A stretch of 64,000 bases of DNA from Amblyomma americanum. Its lineage: Eukaryota > Arthropoda > Arachnida > Ixodida > Ixodidae. The stretch's first letter is position 1; every line of letters begins with the position of its first letter. Of this stretch, positions 48,131-61,472 are shown piece by piece. Below the pieces are notes generated by a model. The model did no database searches, was not told the origin of the DNA, and worked only from the letters and a program-made list of their open reading frames with translations. Made by a program: the position numbers and the translations under genes. The stretch spans positions 733,089-797,088 of the forward strand of contig NW_027526505.1 of the NCBI RefSeq assembly GCF_052857255.1, given 5' to 3'.

Positions 48131-48479
48131 CGAAACTCTTTCGCTTCTGTCGTCCTTTCGTTTGTCGGAACTTCTAGCAGGAAGACAACCACCACTTAAT
48201 TACGTTAGGTGTAGATAATGTGATAGCACTAGACCGGAAAGTGCATCTTGGGCACCTCCGGGCACCAACCTGCAAGGGAAAAAGACCCCAACTGGCAAGG
48301 CCGACCGGATCCCATAGACTACTTGCAGCTCGACTCCTGCCCGATGCCTGACGCACGTTACGACCGACAGTTCGGTTCTAGATCGCCCCCAGTCTTAAAC
48401 CTGTGCGACAATTTTGTGGCCCACACTTTTTGCGCCAGAAATCCATTACCTGGCAACATAATGGGTCTTCTCTCATGGG
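48131..48479. other. Anonymous DNA before the TA tract
   Basis: A GC-richer stretch at 48235-48400 has an open plus-strand frame with no recognised domain. Nothing else is supportable. Confidence 0.35.
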
Positions 48480-48486
48480 ATATATA

Positions 48487-48561
<75 letters not shown>
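48480..48561. repeat. TA microsatellite at the left edge of the TIR element
   Basis: About 80 bases of TA repeats with one early interruption (ATCTAT). The Tyr-Ile frames across it are artefacts. Confidence 0.95.
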
Positions 48562-48563
<2 letters not shown>

Positions 48564-49255
48564 GCATGTTCAGATAAGAACGGTAATCGAGGTCCCATGA
48601 CCATTTTTTTGTTTTCAATTATATGTTTATATTTGATGGGTAAATGTGTCCACACAAAGGAATGAACCTTAGTTTTGCAAGGAACTTCATGGTTTTCTCG
48701 GAAAAAAATCGTATGCCACAAGAGGTGGAGAATGTCGTTTTTGCCACTTCGCAAAGTTGCAAGTTTGGAGCATCACTGTATGCACAATAAATTGTTTCCG
48801 CGCATAACTATTTTTTTCAGTACTTTATTACAACGTGCACTATACGAAGAAAATAAAAAACGTTTTCTTGCTGTGTCAGTTTTCTGAGTAAAAAATAGCA
48901 AACTTCGCTTCCGGAGCGGTGCGGTGCCAAAAAGGCACTTTTCAGGGCAGCCTTAGGGCAAGATGCGTAAAGATCTCCCGACTGAATTTTTCTCTCTGTA
49001 TTTTTCAGCTACTTTTAATCACTTCAGGCAAATTTTGTAGCTCTACACTTGACCTAAATTTTTCAATATGGCCTCAAAATTGGCAGAAGTTCAAAAACGT
49101 CCAAAAAGTGACAAATTTGACTTGAATTTTAAAAAAACATCATCATCGAATTTTATTAAAATTTGCCCTAACATTACTCAATACTCGATAATGTTAAGGC
49201 ATTAAAAAGTGTTGCATTATTTTGTTTTAAAGTATAAAAATAAATACAAAACTGA
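48562..49255 (+). repeat. Left terminal inverted repeat
   Basis: About 694 bases, starting at TGGGCATGTTCAGATAAG. Colinear with the reverse complement of 52703-53397 over its full length with scattered differences. It ends at about the text ATAAATACAAAAC. Confidence 0.85.
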
Positions 49256-49937
49256 GTTCAAGTTTTTGTTACCTAGAATTGCTTATTACTGCCTCTTAGA
49301 AATAGTAACTGTCAGAAATTTGATTTAGCACTCACTGAACGTGGTTACATTTCATTTAACACAATATGCGAACCATCCTGAATGTTTGTACAGCTTCTAC
49401 TCGCTTGTTAGCGGCGTTCTTAATGCGTCAAAATGGGAATAAATTCGCTATTTCACCTGATGAACTGGCTGCTGGCGGTCAAACGTTTTTTTTTGTATTC
49501 TCTAATTTATCATCGTAAGGTACATTGGTATGTAATCGATTTTTAAAAATATTAGATCATTTGTCGGTTCTTAGAACAATTCTTATATATAAAAATTTAT
49601 ATTAATGTGCTTCTGAAGCCGACGTTTCCGTACCTGCATCTGTTTACCTCTGTGTTCAAAGGTTTTACAGGGCAATGCCAGGACACATAACGTCGTCTTC
49701 TGAGAGGAACAATTTATCTGCAAGATTTTTAATCAGGAGGAGTCTTAATAGGAACGCAATTTACAAATGGGATGCCGCTTTATATGCAGATTGCAATTCA
49801 GAAAATCGTAACAAGAAATTAACGGCAGCACTTGAAGTCGGTATGCGCACAGTATATTGTCCAGCACGAAGCACAAACCAGATCACAGTCTCTTCCATTC
49901 CGAAGCAGCGGTGGAGGCCACGTAGGATGCACTGCCT

Positions 49938-51053
49938 TCATTTGTTTGAACGTACTTCCACATATGGAGCGTCTGAACTCCAGGCACTTTCTTTGCCATT
50001 TTCCATTCTTCCTTCTTCGTTTCGCGAGTCTGCAAGCTCCCTCTGTGGGAGCTCCAGAATGGTGATGTTCTTTAGCGTTCCTTGAATTGCGTCTACGAAG
50101 CCGCTGGCTGTTTGTATGGCCTCACTTGCAGGCTTCCGCAAGTTGTGGTGTGATGCTCGATGTTTGACAAGCCCACCAACGCCGTCGCAAGCATTTTTGC
50201 CGTGTCCAGTGGCCGAAAACATCCATTTCGTCTCTTGACATTCACTGCGTTGTAGCTCATGAAACTGATATTTATTCTTGAAGTGAGCGGGAGCCCCGTC
50301 GCTCACATATGTTATCTTGGTGTAGATTGGCGCGTTGTCTTCGAGGTGTGCTTTGATTTTTGACAGAGCCAAGCATGCATGAGCTGAATCATGAGACATA
50401 TCGTCGGAAATAACGGCGTAGTTCCGAGTCGATTTTCTTGACGTGACAACGCAGGTAAACACGGTCACCTGCTTTTTCTGCCAATGGTACGCTTGTACTG
50501 CGTCTGGAAGCACAACTGTCCAGTTTTCGGCGAAATCAAAATGCAAAACAATTGCACCTCTCTTGCAGCTGTGTTTTTCTTCATGTATTGCTCTTGCTTG
50601 CACAGATCTAATATAGTTGTGGGGAATCCATTTCATGGTCATTCTTAGAAATTCTCTCATAAATGATGAAGCGGTCAGAGTCTTTTTAACGAGCTCACCG
50701 TATTCCCATGAAGCAATCAACACCTCGTCCTCGCTGCTCATTTCAAAATTTTCCGAAGTGAAAATGCCATCTTGTGGACAGTGCTCACAATTCCTAAGGA
50801 AACACGACGCAGTAGGTTCCTGGCATACGCAGAGGCTCTGCATATCTTCGGGAGAAAGCGACCTTTCGGACGCGTTCTGCCGTCCCACGGGGCACAACTG
50901 AAAGTTTGCACAGCACACACAAACACACACTTGCCACTGTGGCCAGCATTTCACCCACTTAGGACGCAAGGATATGAATTTTGTGAGGCCAACCTGGGAA
51001 GCAGGGTGAGCTTGCTTGTAGAGGCGGAATGCTTCTCGCAAGGAGCGCGTCAT
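49938..51053 (-). pseudogene. Transposase-like protein, C-terminal catalytic part
   Basis: A 371-codon frame begins at ATG 51053, but the coding region evidently starts upstream. It opens VGLTKFISLRPKWV (residues 21-34), followed by cysteine-rich segments (residues 43-92, including CVCVCC and CEHC). The probable DDE core then follows: DFAEN at 173-177, SDGAPAHFKN at 251-260, and HGKNACDGVGG at 284-294. These conserved acidic positions (about Asp 173, Asp 252, Asp 290) are what I would test as catalytic. The surrounding hydrophobic strands (YVSDGA, FTCVVT) fit an RNase H fold. The protein is predicted to cut and join transposon ends; that role is inferred from context and motif. Confidence 0.65.
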
Positions 51054-51060
51054 GAAGCGT

Positions 51061-51891
51061 TTAGGTCCATTCTTTCTCTCCCTCCTTTTCGATTCTCACA
51101 ACATCCTTTTTGTTCGGAGTCTGTCTAGAGCAATCGATTTCATCAATGGTGTAATATTCTAAAACGGTGGTAATGTCTTCTTGTTGTAGTTTACATCTTG
51201 TATATCTCTCCTGTGTTGACCATACGCCTTCCTCATCCACCATCTTCTTCGATTTTTGGATAACGTACCTCGTTGCCTCTGGAATAACTTCCTGCACATA
51301 TTTCACGGTTAGGTCTCGTGGTAGCAGTGTCAGCAGCTGGCAACGCTCTTGAAAGGACGTACACCTATTGTAGGCAGCATGTAGGTTGTCCTCCCAGCTG
51401 CTGCATTGCGCACACTTTTCTTCTGACGCACGCGAAGTCTCTGGGACATTATATGCTGCCTATACCCCCGATCGCATTTTTGTCACCATAGCTCTTGCCA
51501 CCTCTTCCTGCTTTCGCTTTGCATAGGAAAGTCTGAGGCGTTTTTTTAGAGCACTCGGTGGCTTTAGGGGCGAGATTTTGGAGGCAATGCTGACACTTGA
51601 ATTTAAATTTTCTATGATTTCTTCCCCAGGGCGCAATTCTTCTAATGTTTCGGTTGACTCTGCCTGCATATTATCTATGTCTTCCTTGAACCGACGGTGA
51701 CAATTCTGACAGATGAAGTCACTTTCTCGTACTCGGAGGGCTTCTTCGGGAAGTAGGACTTTTTTGAGAGCAGCGACATTGAGTGTCTTTACACTGCGAA
51801 AATTACGTCCTTTTTCAATTCTCTGTGCCTTTTTGAGTAGAAGGCACAAAACGTTCGCCGCGGAAATCTCTTCATGAATGCAAAAACTCAC
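51061..51891 (-). pseudogene. Transposase-like protein, N-terminal part
   Basis: Two open segments lie in one frame, separated by a TAG at 51460-51462: 51891-51463 and 51459-51061. The first has ICQNCHRRF (a possible zinc-binding pair), LKPPSALKKRLRLSYAKRK and a basic stretch. The second has KCAQCSSWEDNLHAAY, PRDLTVKYVQEVIPEATRY and EYYTIDEIDCSRQTPN, and ends in TAA at 51061. The remaining protein continues in a frame shifted by one (from 51053), so there is a frameshift at about 51065-51095. The 5' edge at 51891 has no ATG; the GTGAGT there could be a splice donor or an artefact. Confidence 0.6.
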
Positions 51892-52330
51892 CGCTTCCGG
51901 AGATTATCGCGAGACAGAAGAGCAGGTGACGGATGCAGGGCACAGAGCTGCTTTTCCAAAAAAAAGGAGATGGACAGATGAATGGATTTTTAACACAGGC
52001 TGCCCACCGTCGACACTGATGTTCTTTCGGTCTGGCGTACGAGCTGAGACTGATATACCAAGTATGCTTGTCGAGGGAGCGCTCCAGCGCAGAGAAAACG
52101 CGTGAGTACAGAAAACGACCCCACCGGGTCTACCAGGCCTGGAAAACGACACACAAAACTCGAGATCCGAACAACATCCGCTCACAAGGGTTATCTCGGT
52201 CGAAGGTCGAAGGCTGAGGCATAACTGCTAGGCATTCGGTGCGTTGCGATGAAAAGATGATAGCGGCGGCTAAAGCCTCGGTGCGGCGGCGGCACACATG
52301 GTGCTGTGAATTTCAGTGTCGCGCCGGGCG

Positions 52331-52337
52331 TTATATA
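52331..52337 (-). promoter_or_regulatory. TATA-like box upstream of the transposase
   Basis: On the minus strand TATATAA lies in a GC-rich stretch about 440 bases upstream of the first recognisable coding segment, inside the element. It is a candidate promoter only. Confidence 0.3.
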
Positions 52338-52702
52338 GCTATAGGAGCGGCTGCCAAGCGCGGTTCATCCCTGGAGCGGCGGTAGCAGTTAAAGTCACCT
52401 TGAGAGTGCGACGGGTGCATTAATTGTTTGCATAAACTACCCCTACACACACGTCACTCCAAAATAACGTGCTGAAATATGCTTACAGTAATTTAGGTCC
52501 CACCGTTAGAACAATGCGAAAGCGAATAGGAGCTTTAGACCTTTGATTGTAATAGAAAAAAATGCTTACAAATTACACTTATGAACTAAGCAACTGTAGC
52601 GTTTAAAATTTACTTACAAAATACCAATACTAAAACCAGCTTCTGACGATTGCGCATCCTAAGAGGGAATACTGAGCAGTCGTAGGGATTGAAATCATGA
52701 AG

Positions 52703-54314
<1,612 letters not shown>

Positions 54315-54445
54315 TTCCGCCAGGTGTCCCCGGGTGGCGCCTTGAGGACAAAGAAGTGAGACGCGCGTGCTCTTGCAGCTCGGGCACTGCTTCGCTGCTT
54401 GCGGCCTGTGCCTAGCCCTTTTGGTTCTGCAACCTATTTGTGACA
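54315..54445 (+). repeat. 5' LTR (about 131 bases, right edge uncertain)
   Basis: Starts TTCCGCCAGGTGTCCCC, equivalent to TGCCGCCAGGTGTCCTC of the 3' copy. Its right edge is placed at TGTGACA, before a possible primer-binding site TGGTGGAGTGCGC (54451-54463), with moderate uncertainty. Confidence 0.55.
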
Positions 54446-54652
54446 TTTTGTGGTGGAGTGCGCTGGGCAAATTGCTCTGGAATATGTCGCACACCCCTCC
54501 TAACATCGAGGACCCCAGACCTCTCCCTGTTGACACGCTTGACACACCAGTTCACTGGGTCAGCAGCCTAAATCTTGTACTGCCCCCTGAGCATGGGCTA
54601 TAGGAGACTACATCGACGCCTGGCCGACTGCCTCCTGTGCTCAGGCCATTCG

Positions 54653-54770
54653 ACTCTACCTCGGCGCCTACCCCCAACCAGTCATGCAAGGCGACGCGTA
54701 CTACACCCTCCACTCTACCTCGGCGCCTACCCCCAACCAGTCATGCAAGGCGATGCGTACTACATCCTCC
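54653..54770 (+). repeat. Tandem duplication of 59 bases in the gag leader
   Basis: Two adjacent copies (54653-54711 and 54712-54770) start ACTCTACCTCGGCG. They differ at only a few positions (for example GCGACGCG versus GCGATGCG). The unit length is not a multiple of 3, so it shifts the reading frame. Confidence 0.9.
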
Positions 54771-55800
54771 AGGACCCACGGCTACCAAATTCCTTTCACG
54801 GGACTCAGCTGGAGGACATGGAAGATTGGCTCCTGCAGTTTGAACGTGTGAACGCATTTAACCAATAGGATCACACCACCAAGCTGAGGAACGTTTTCTT
54901 CAGCTTGGAGGACGGTGCTCGTACGTGGTATAAAACCGTGAGGACACTCTTTCATCATGGCCTGAGTTCCGACGTCAACTGCTCGCCGCGTACCTCAGCA
55001 CTGATCATCAAGAGCGAGCTTAACGCGACCTGCAGTCCCGCATGCAAATGCGGAACGAAACGGTTACCATATGTACGTCGAAGACATGACGCGGCTCTTC
55101 CGACGGGCTGACCCAGTCGTGTCGGAAGCCAAAAAGCTGCGCCACCTAGTGCGCGGTGTTAAAGAACAGCTTTTCGCCGGCCTCGTGCGCAGCCCCAAAG
55201 CACTGTTGCCGAGTTTCTAGCGGAGGCTGTCACGATGGTGCAGGCCTCCAGCAGCGTTCCACCACGTACGACCGGCCAGTCCTTGCTGCTTCTGTTACGG
55301 AGTCCCTCCCGGCTTTCAACAGCAATACAGGCTTTCTCCGCGCCATGATCCGCGATATCGTCCGTGAGGAGCTAGAGAAAATTTGTGGTACGTCGCAACC
55401 AGCGGCCAGCTTCCTTATGAGCGTTATCCGCGAAGAGGTGCGGCAAGCTATCTAGGCCTCCGTTACTACGCGGCGAACCACACCCAATCCAGACAGACTA
55501 CTGCCGCCCGGCCTACGCTAACGCTCTGCGACGCCCTGCCCCAAATCCACCAGCATTTGCACCGCCCAACCAGACTACTGCCGCCCGACCTATGCTGACG
55601 CGCTGCGACGCCCTGCCGCGAATCCAGCGGCAGTTTTTCCCAACCATCACGACGTCCTGCTACCCTCCGTGCAGCCAGAGGGCAGCACCGCATCCCGAGT
55701 GATCGAGAATCCCTGCGCAGAGCGGACGTCTGGCGTGGCCCTGACCGCCGGCGTTTGTGCTTACACTGTGGGGAGCCCGGTCACCTGTTCCGCCGGTGCC
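54690..55800 (+). pseudogene. Gypsy gag with zinc knuckle, broken
   Basis: After the tandem repeat the frame to 54868 reads MQGDAYYILQDPRLPNSF, LEDMEDWLLQFERVNAFN and a stop (TAG at 54866). Past it come LRNVFFSLEDGARTWYKTV, the expected capsid continuation. Further fragments lead to the knuckle CLHCGEPGHLFRRC (55758-55799). Several frameshifts intervene. Gag would form the particle and bind RNA. Confidence 0.7.
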
Positions 55801-56105
55801 CATATCGAGAGCTTGACCTGCAGGGTTTTCCTTAGATGCACCAAGGCCCCGGTTTGGGCCAACGGCCCATAGAGATTCAAGAGTACGTAATCCAACAACC
55901 TCTGTTGTCCATGGCGCGCCGTCTCTCCCGATCACCGTCACCTCGCCGTCCATCGTTTTCACCGAATGTGCAGAACTCCTCGCGAGCGACGGCGGACCAC
56001 TCGACCAGCCCTCACCGGAAAAACTGAGGACAGCGACCTCAGGGGGTGTGGTCGCTGGATATCGACGCTGTAAAGACACCCTGACGACGCAGACATCGAT
56101 GAGTT

Positions 56106-56553
56106 TTGACGACGCCGACCACATCAGCTGAAGTAAGGGAACGCTTCTCCCTCGACATCCCCGTGCTTCTCGGTGGTCACAGCATTAGCGCGTTGGTGGA
56201 CACAGGAGCGGAGTTTTCAGTTATCAGTGGAAAATTGGCAGCGCTTCTTAAAGAAAGTTACAACTTCTTACTCTTGCGTACAGTTCCGGACGGCGGTGGG
56301 CCATATCATTACTCCGATTGAACAGTGCACAGCTAGGGCCCAGATCAGCGACTCGACGTTCATAGTTGGCTGCCTGCATGGTGCCCCGCGACTGTCTCGT
56401 GACCTGATTTTGGACGTAGATTTTCTACGTGAGAATTGTGTTATTATCGACATGCGCACAGAGCCGCTACGTTTTCTGCAGCGAAAGCCGACGACACCTC
56501 CGACGTTTGTCAACGCAGCTCCGCCGTTCGTATTTCCACTGAAAGTGTTTTGA
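56106..56553 (+). pseudogene. Gypsy protease, broken
   Basis: The frame from 56106 carries ALVDTGAEFSVIS, the aspartic protease motif, after VLLGGHSIS. It ends early by frameshift, and a second frame continues QISDSTFIVGCLHGAP and DLILDVDFLRENC, the family's second block (I-L-G-x-D-F-L equivalent). Confidence 0.75.
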
Positions 56554-57005
56554 TCGCGCCGCGCTCCAGTGTTTTTGCAAGCGTCGAATGCGATGATGGT
56601 CTGCGTGATGAACCTACAGTCGCCGAGGGCATCCTTTCCTTGCTGCGCACACATGGCATCTGCTCGACCTGAAGCCTGTCCACCTCCGTAACGGCGGGCC
56701 GGACTCCTGGCTACTAATTTTATGAACGAACCTCGTCACCTTTTTTCGAGCTACTGCCGTCGCGTGGGCCGACCAATTGGCCGATGTTACTAAGTGCATT
56801 GCGTCCGAGGCCATGTAACGTCCGGACACGTCCCTGGATCGCATCGGGCTCTCAGCGACTCAAGAAAGCTACCTCCGAGCCCTACTGCTCCGACACAAAA
56901 CCTGCTTCGCAATCTCCTCGAAAGTGCGGCAAACGCGATAACGAAGCATCGGATCATCCCTACCGATGACGCTCGCCCATTACGACAGCAGCCGTACCGC
57001 ATTTC

Positions 57006-57740
57006 CCGAAGGAACGCGACGCCATCCAAACGCAGGTGAAGGAGATGCTTACAGACGACATTATTCAGCCCTCTAAGAGCCCGTGGTCGTCGCCCGTCGT
57101 GCTTCTTAAGAAGAAGAATGGGACATTGCTCTTTTACGTTGATTACCGTAAGCTGAACGTCATAAAGAAAAGGACGTCTACCCGCTGCCCCGTATCGACG
57201 ACTCACTCGGCAGACTTTTCCCGGTCAGGTATTTTTCATCGATCGACCTAAAGACCGGATATTGGCAGATTGAGGTGATGAACGTGACCGCGAAAAACGG
57301 CCTTCATCACAATCGACGGCCAATATGAATTTATGGTGTTGCCCATCGGCTTTGCTCTGCGCCGGCGACGTTTCAGCGCATCATGGCTACGGTCCTGACT
57401 GGCCTCAAAAGGCAAACCTGTTTAGTTGAACCTAGATGACGTGGTGATGTTTCCAGAAACCTTCCACCAACACCTAGAACGCCTGCGGACCGTGTTGGAT
57501 GCCCTGCGGTTGGCCGACTTGACACTGAAACCTGAGCAATGCCACTTTGGCTACAAAGAGATGAAGTTTCTCGCCACTGTTGTGAGCGCCGACGGTTATG
57601 AACCTATCTCTTGAAAATTGCCGCCGTAGCCAAGTTTCCACGCACTACCACAAAGAAAACGCTGAAGCACTTATTAGGTTTGTGCGCCTACTACCGTCGT
57701 TTTATCTCCGACTTCTCCAAGATCGCTGAACCCCTCACCC
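57006..57740 (+). pseudogene. Gypsy reverse transcriptase, broken
   Basis: Fragments: VKEMLTDDIIQPSKSPW, VVLLKKKNGTLLFYVDYRKL (57036-57160; V-D-Y-R-K-L-N block), a damaged IDLKTGYWQIEV block (57240-57275), and VELNLDDVV-like text near 57425-57445, where the catalytic Y-x-D-D has become L-D-D (a Tyr codon lost). HQHLERLRTVLDALR and KKTLKHLLGLCAYYRRF follow. The first half is in one frame, the second in another. Confidence 0.75.
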
Positions 57741-57828
57741 GCTTAACGCGTGACGATACACCGTTCGTCTGGACTGCCGAACAACAGGCTGCTTCACAGA
57801 GCTGCGCCAACGGCTGCACACTACTCCT

Positions 57829-58313
57829 GTGCTGGCTCACTTCGATGAGGAGGCTGCTACCGAGATACACACCGACGCCAGCAACATCAGGCTTGGTGCC
57901 GTGGTCGTTCAACATCAAGGCGTTGAACGTGTGATCGCCTATGCAAGTCGCACACTCTCGCGCACCGAAATCAAATACTCCACCGCGGAAAAAGAGTGCC
58001 TCGCTGTCGTCTGAGCACGATGAAATTTTGGCCTTATATCTGAGGTCGTCATTTTAAAGTGGTCACCAACCACCATTCCTTCCGCTGGCTTACCAATCTC
58101 CGGGACCGATCAGGCCGCCTAGCACGCTGGAGCCCTCGCCTTCAAGAATTTGATTACACAATTGCCTGTAAGTCCGGGCGTAAACACGAAGACGCCGACA
58201 CGCTCTCACGTGCACCCGTCGAGCAAGCTGATGTCAGCGCAGAGGATGACAATCGTTTCCTAGGCGTGATCAGCAGTTCGGACTTGGTGGCAAGGCAGTG
58301 TGCTGGACGCTGA
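57829..58313 (+). pseudogene. Gypsy RNase H, broken
   Basis: The frame from 57829 gives EIHTDASNIRLGAVVVQ (catalytic Asp), AYASRTLSRTEIKYSTAEKE (Glu) and a stop at 58012. In the next frame [14 protein letters not shown] and [14 protein letters not shown] end the domain; the usual V-x-T-D-H has Asn in place of Asp. Confidence 0.75.
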
Positions 58314-58370
58314 CCTGAGGTCTGTCATGAATCACCTGGAGGGCCATGCTTCCCGCCACTTGTCCTCTTT

Positions 58371-59378
58371 TTGCATTCGCAATGCCGTACTGTACAGAAA
58401 AACTCCAGCAGCGGTGACCTGACCTCCCTCCTAGTCGTGCCATCAGACTTCCGCGACGACATCCTTTCGGCGTGTCGTGATGAACCCGCTCTGGCCACTT
58501 GGGATTTCCACGCACGCTCGCTCGAGTGCGTCAGGCCTATCATTGGCCTAAGCTTCCTAAGACCATCTACCGCTACGTCAGAAGTTGCTGTGAATGCCAG
58601 CGTCGTAAGTCACCACCGCTGTAGCCCGCAGGTTTGCTCCAACCAATTGCCCCCACCTCGCAAACATTTTGACCAAGTCGGAAATTATCTCCTGGGCCCA
58701 TTTCTGGTGTCATCTTCTGGCAATAAGTGGATTATAGTTGTGACTGATTCTTTGACGCGCTACGCGGAAGCCAAGCGGTGCCGCACAGTACATCCTCTGA
58801 AGTCGCGCACTTCTTCATACACCACATTGTTTTGCGACATGGCGCTCGTCCTCCGTCATCACCGATAGTGGTGCTACGTTTACTGTGCAGCTCATGCACG
58901 ATGGGCTCTAGCTGAGTCACACGAACCACCGCAAGACTACTGCATACCACCCGCAGTCAAACGGGCTCATGAGGCGCCTCAGCAAAACCTTAACGGATAT
59001 GCTCGCAATGTACGTCGACGTACAGCACAAGACTTGGGACGTGATCCTCCAACATGTGACACGTTTGCCTATAACACGGCGATTCAGGAAACGACTCGCT
59101 TTACGCCGTTTAGCCTCGTCTACGGGCGTGATGTACAAACGATGCTAGACGCCATGCTTCCGTGCACCACTGACGACCAGGCGATCACGCCAGACACCGA
59201 GGAATTTACCCGGCACGCAGGGGAAGCCCGCCAACTGGCCCGTATACACATCCGCCGGCAGAAGGCAACGGATACGCAACGCTACAACCAACGACATCGC
59301 CATGTCGAGTACCACCCCGACAAAAAGTGTGAGTATGGACTCCAGTACGTCGCCCAGGGCTATCGAAGAAGATCCTGA
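58371..59378 (+). pseudogene. Gypsy integrase, broken
   Basis: Fragments include LLVVPSDFRDDILSAC and a damaged HHCC finger (about 58440-58620), then HFDQVGNYLLGPFLVSSSG (Asp of the core replaced by Asn), WIIVVTDSLTRYAE, and around 58930-58990 a HPQSNGLMRRLS stretch where the catalytic Glu of L-T-E-R is Arg. A later frame has FAYNTAIQETTRFTPFSLVY and RYNQRHRHVEYHPD. A C-terminal GPY-like tail is shifted out of frame at 59375-59520. Confidence 0.75.
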
Positions 59379-59657
59379 GCCGCTACTTTGGACCGTACAC
59401 AGTGCAGCGCCGCATCACGGATGGGAGGTATGAAGTCCTCCCCGATGGCACTCTGCCGAGTTCGCGCCGTCAACCTCGCCTGAGGTCGTGCACGTACTGC
59501 GTATGAAGCCTTATTTTACTTAGTAACGGGCGCCTCTTCCGCGTTTTCTTTTGTTTTATTTTTGCCTGCAGCCGTTCGGCGGCCCGTGATCGTTTGTTCG
59601 CTTCTTTTACTTACACTCGTTCGCTCCAAGTGCGCCCACGTTTTTGCTTCCTTTTTT

Positions 59658-59670
59658 GGGGGGAGGGGAA
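59658..59670 (+). other. Polypurine tract
   Basis: GGGGGGAGGGGAA lies directly before the start of the 3' LTR (about 59674) and would prime plus-strand DNA synthesis in this gypsy element. Confidence 0.7.
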
Positions 59671-59673
59671 TAA

Positions 59674-59726
59674 TGCCGCCAGGTGTCCTCGGCGGCGCCT
59701 TGAGGACACAGAAGTGAGAGACGCGG
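59674..59726 (+). repeat. Truncated 3' LTR
   Basis: About 53 bases (TGCCGCCAGGTGTCCTC to GAGACGCGG) match the beginning of the 5' LTR at 54315. After position 59726 the sequence is the duplicated block instead of the remaining LTR. Confidence 0.75.
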
Positions 59727-60696
59727 CTCCAAATGAGGTAACTAGTCTTCTTGAACAAATTGTTAGAGTTCTGCCATCAATACAATTCGGGCCAGCAACC
59801 TATCCAACAGCATTTCAAGGTCGCGATATGAGATGTTGGCTTGCTGGATAAAATTTTGTGGCTATGGCGTTGTTATTTAAATGGCCCTTCCAGAGCGATC
59901 ACGTGTGCCATTATTCTTACTCCACGTTCGTACTTTACAACTTCTCATGTGGGACAGCCTTGAATATATCCACCCTTAGATCAGTAATTTGGACAAAAAA
60001 CCGAGCATAAAATTTATAATTTACTTACATTCACTCCTCTCTCTCGACGTGTAACTGCTAGTAAGGCGGAAGCGGATTTCATTGATCAGGTGTCAAGCCG
60101 AGGATCACCAATATTAGCTAACAACCAGAATACCGCAGCGCTGCTTGCGGCGCAATGCTTTATTTCAAGTCGTATACAATTGTGCCAGCATGGCAACGAA
60201 AGTTAAAACTTCCATATCGACCCCTTTGCTTGAATCGAGAATTGGTGTTGTCGGCATTTTTCATGAGACATTTTATCCCAAAGCTGTGACTATTGAATCT
60301 GCATTAGATAGCGCTCTTCATGTGGGGTTCCCTATGCACTCACAGTCCAAAACGCTTTCCTGAAATGATCTCCGCATGAAGCTTATAAACCTTACTACCT
60401 CTCTGGGGCACTGGTCAGAGGCGCACTACATTTAGAGCAGGGCATACAAACAGAGCACTTGCCGGTGTAATTACTGCACGGCTAATCTCCCATTCACTTT
60501 AACATACAAACGGCCAGCACGAGCACTCAAATTTTATAATAATTGTCGCTATGGCCATAAGATGTAAGAAAACTGGCCAACCTAGTCCTGGCAGAAACCC
60601 CCGATCACTTCGATCGGAAGAACAACCACAAAGAACATCTATTAAGTATAGGTTTTAAAATGTTTATGATATTTCAAGACGTGTCGCAGCATTTAC

Positions 60697-61072
60697 ACTT
60701 GCAAATGTTGCTTATAAGCTACAGCGTAATACCAAAATTCACTTAAACAACACCAGTACTGCACGCGACAAAAGTTTAACGTGGTTGACATTGCAATCAT
60801 TTATCTTCCTTCCCTTATTCCCAGTCATCGCGCACAGGGCAGTCAGTTTGCTAGGTGCCGAAAACACAAGACCTACAGCGTGTCTTTCCGCTACCGTCTT
60901 GACACTGTAGGAAATATCATGTATATACGGCATTACCTACACATTAGTGATTTCTTTCCGAATTTTTGCGCCTGTTTGGTTTCACATCTCTTTATTTTCT
61001 GGAACCAGGTTTCGGCAACCGCATTGATGACTGTGAACGGAAAGCATGCTGCGCGAAGTCGCTCGACTTGCT
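60697..61072 (-). pseudogene. Penelope-like RT-end/linker fragment, inverted half (copy 2)
   Basis: The same sequence as the minus arm at 38440-38815: FPFTVINAVAETWFQK, YIHDISYSVKTVAERH and GLVFSAPSKLTALC. The pair is inverted relative to its endonuclease, as in copy 1. Confidence 0.65.
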
Positions 61073-61081
61073 GTAAATTAC

Positions 61082-61472
61082 TTTGCGTTGGACTGCGGTA
61101 AAGTGCACATAGGCCAGAGAGGAGGTGTATTAACGGGCGACTGCAAGAACACAACACATCACTTAAGGGAGCCAGGATAAGGGTAGGTATTTGCCAGCTC
61201 TTTGCCGTAGCTGCATAAAGTGCGGACAGAATGTGCCGTTGTTCAACTGTGCGACAATTCAGGGAAGGGGAAAGACCAGATATCGGCGTGAACTCTTGGA
61301 AGCCTTTCACATCGGAAAATAGGAAAGAAAACTGCGTTAGGGACACTTCCTTGTGTCTTACAAAGAAGAAAGTGCATACCTAGCGGGCTGATAAGGGTTG
61401 ACATCATTGCAAATGTCAGAAAGATATCAATATTCATATGCATTGAAAGATTTTGCGGCAGTGTATCTTTCA
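61082..61472 (+). pseudogene. Penelope-like GIY-YIG fragment (copy 2)
   Basis: Counterpart of 38825-39215. CGKVH is followed here by an I-G-Q (GTGCACATAGGCCAG), closer to the canonical Y-I-G-Q than copy 1's HTGQ. One base is missing in the GAGAGG-AGGTGT stretch and one is gained near 61321, so both copies have private lesions. Confidence 0.7.

Larger units (their letters stand above)
54315..59726 (+). mobile_element. Decayed gypsy LTR retrotransposon with truncated 3' LTR
   Basis: Plus-strand pieces in gypsy order: 5' LTR, gag with a zinc knuckle, protease, RT, RNase H, integrase, a polypurine tract and the start of a 3' LTR. Every domain is divided by frameshifts and stops. It is related to the integrase fragment at 8.0-9.1 kb (shared AYNTA-QETT motif). 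The 3' LTR stops after about 53 bases at the edge of the duplicated block. Confidence 0.85.

Noticed and set aside
48248..48754. Open frames with Tyr-Ile repeats near 48.5 and 53.4 kb
   Set aside because: These are readthrough of TA microsatellites at the edges of the TIR transposon.
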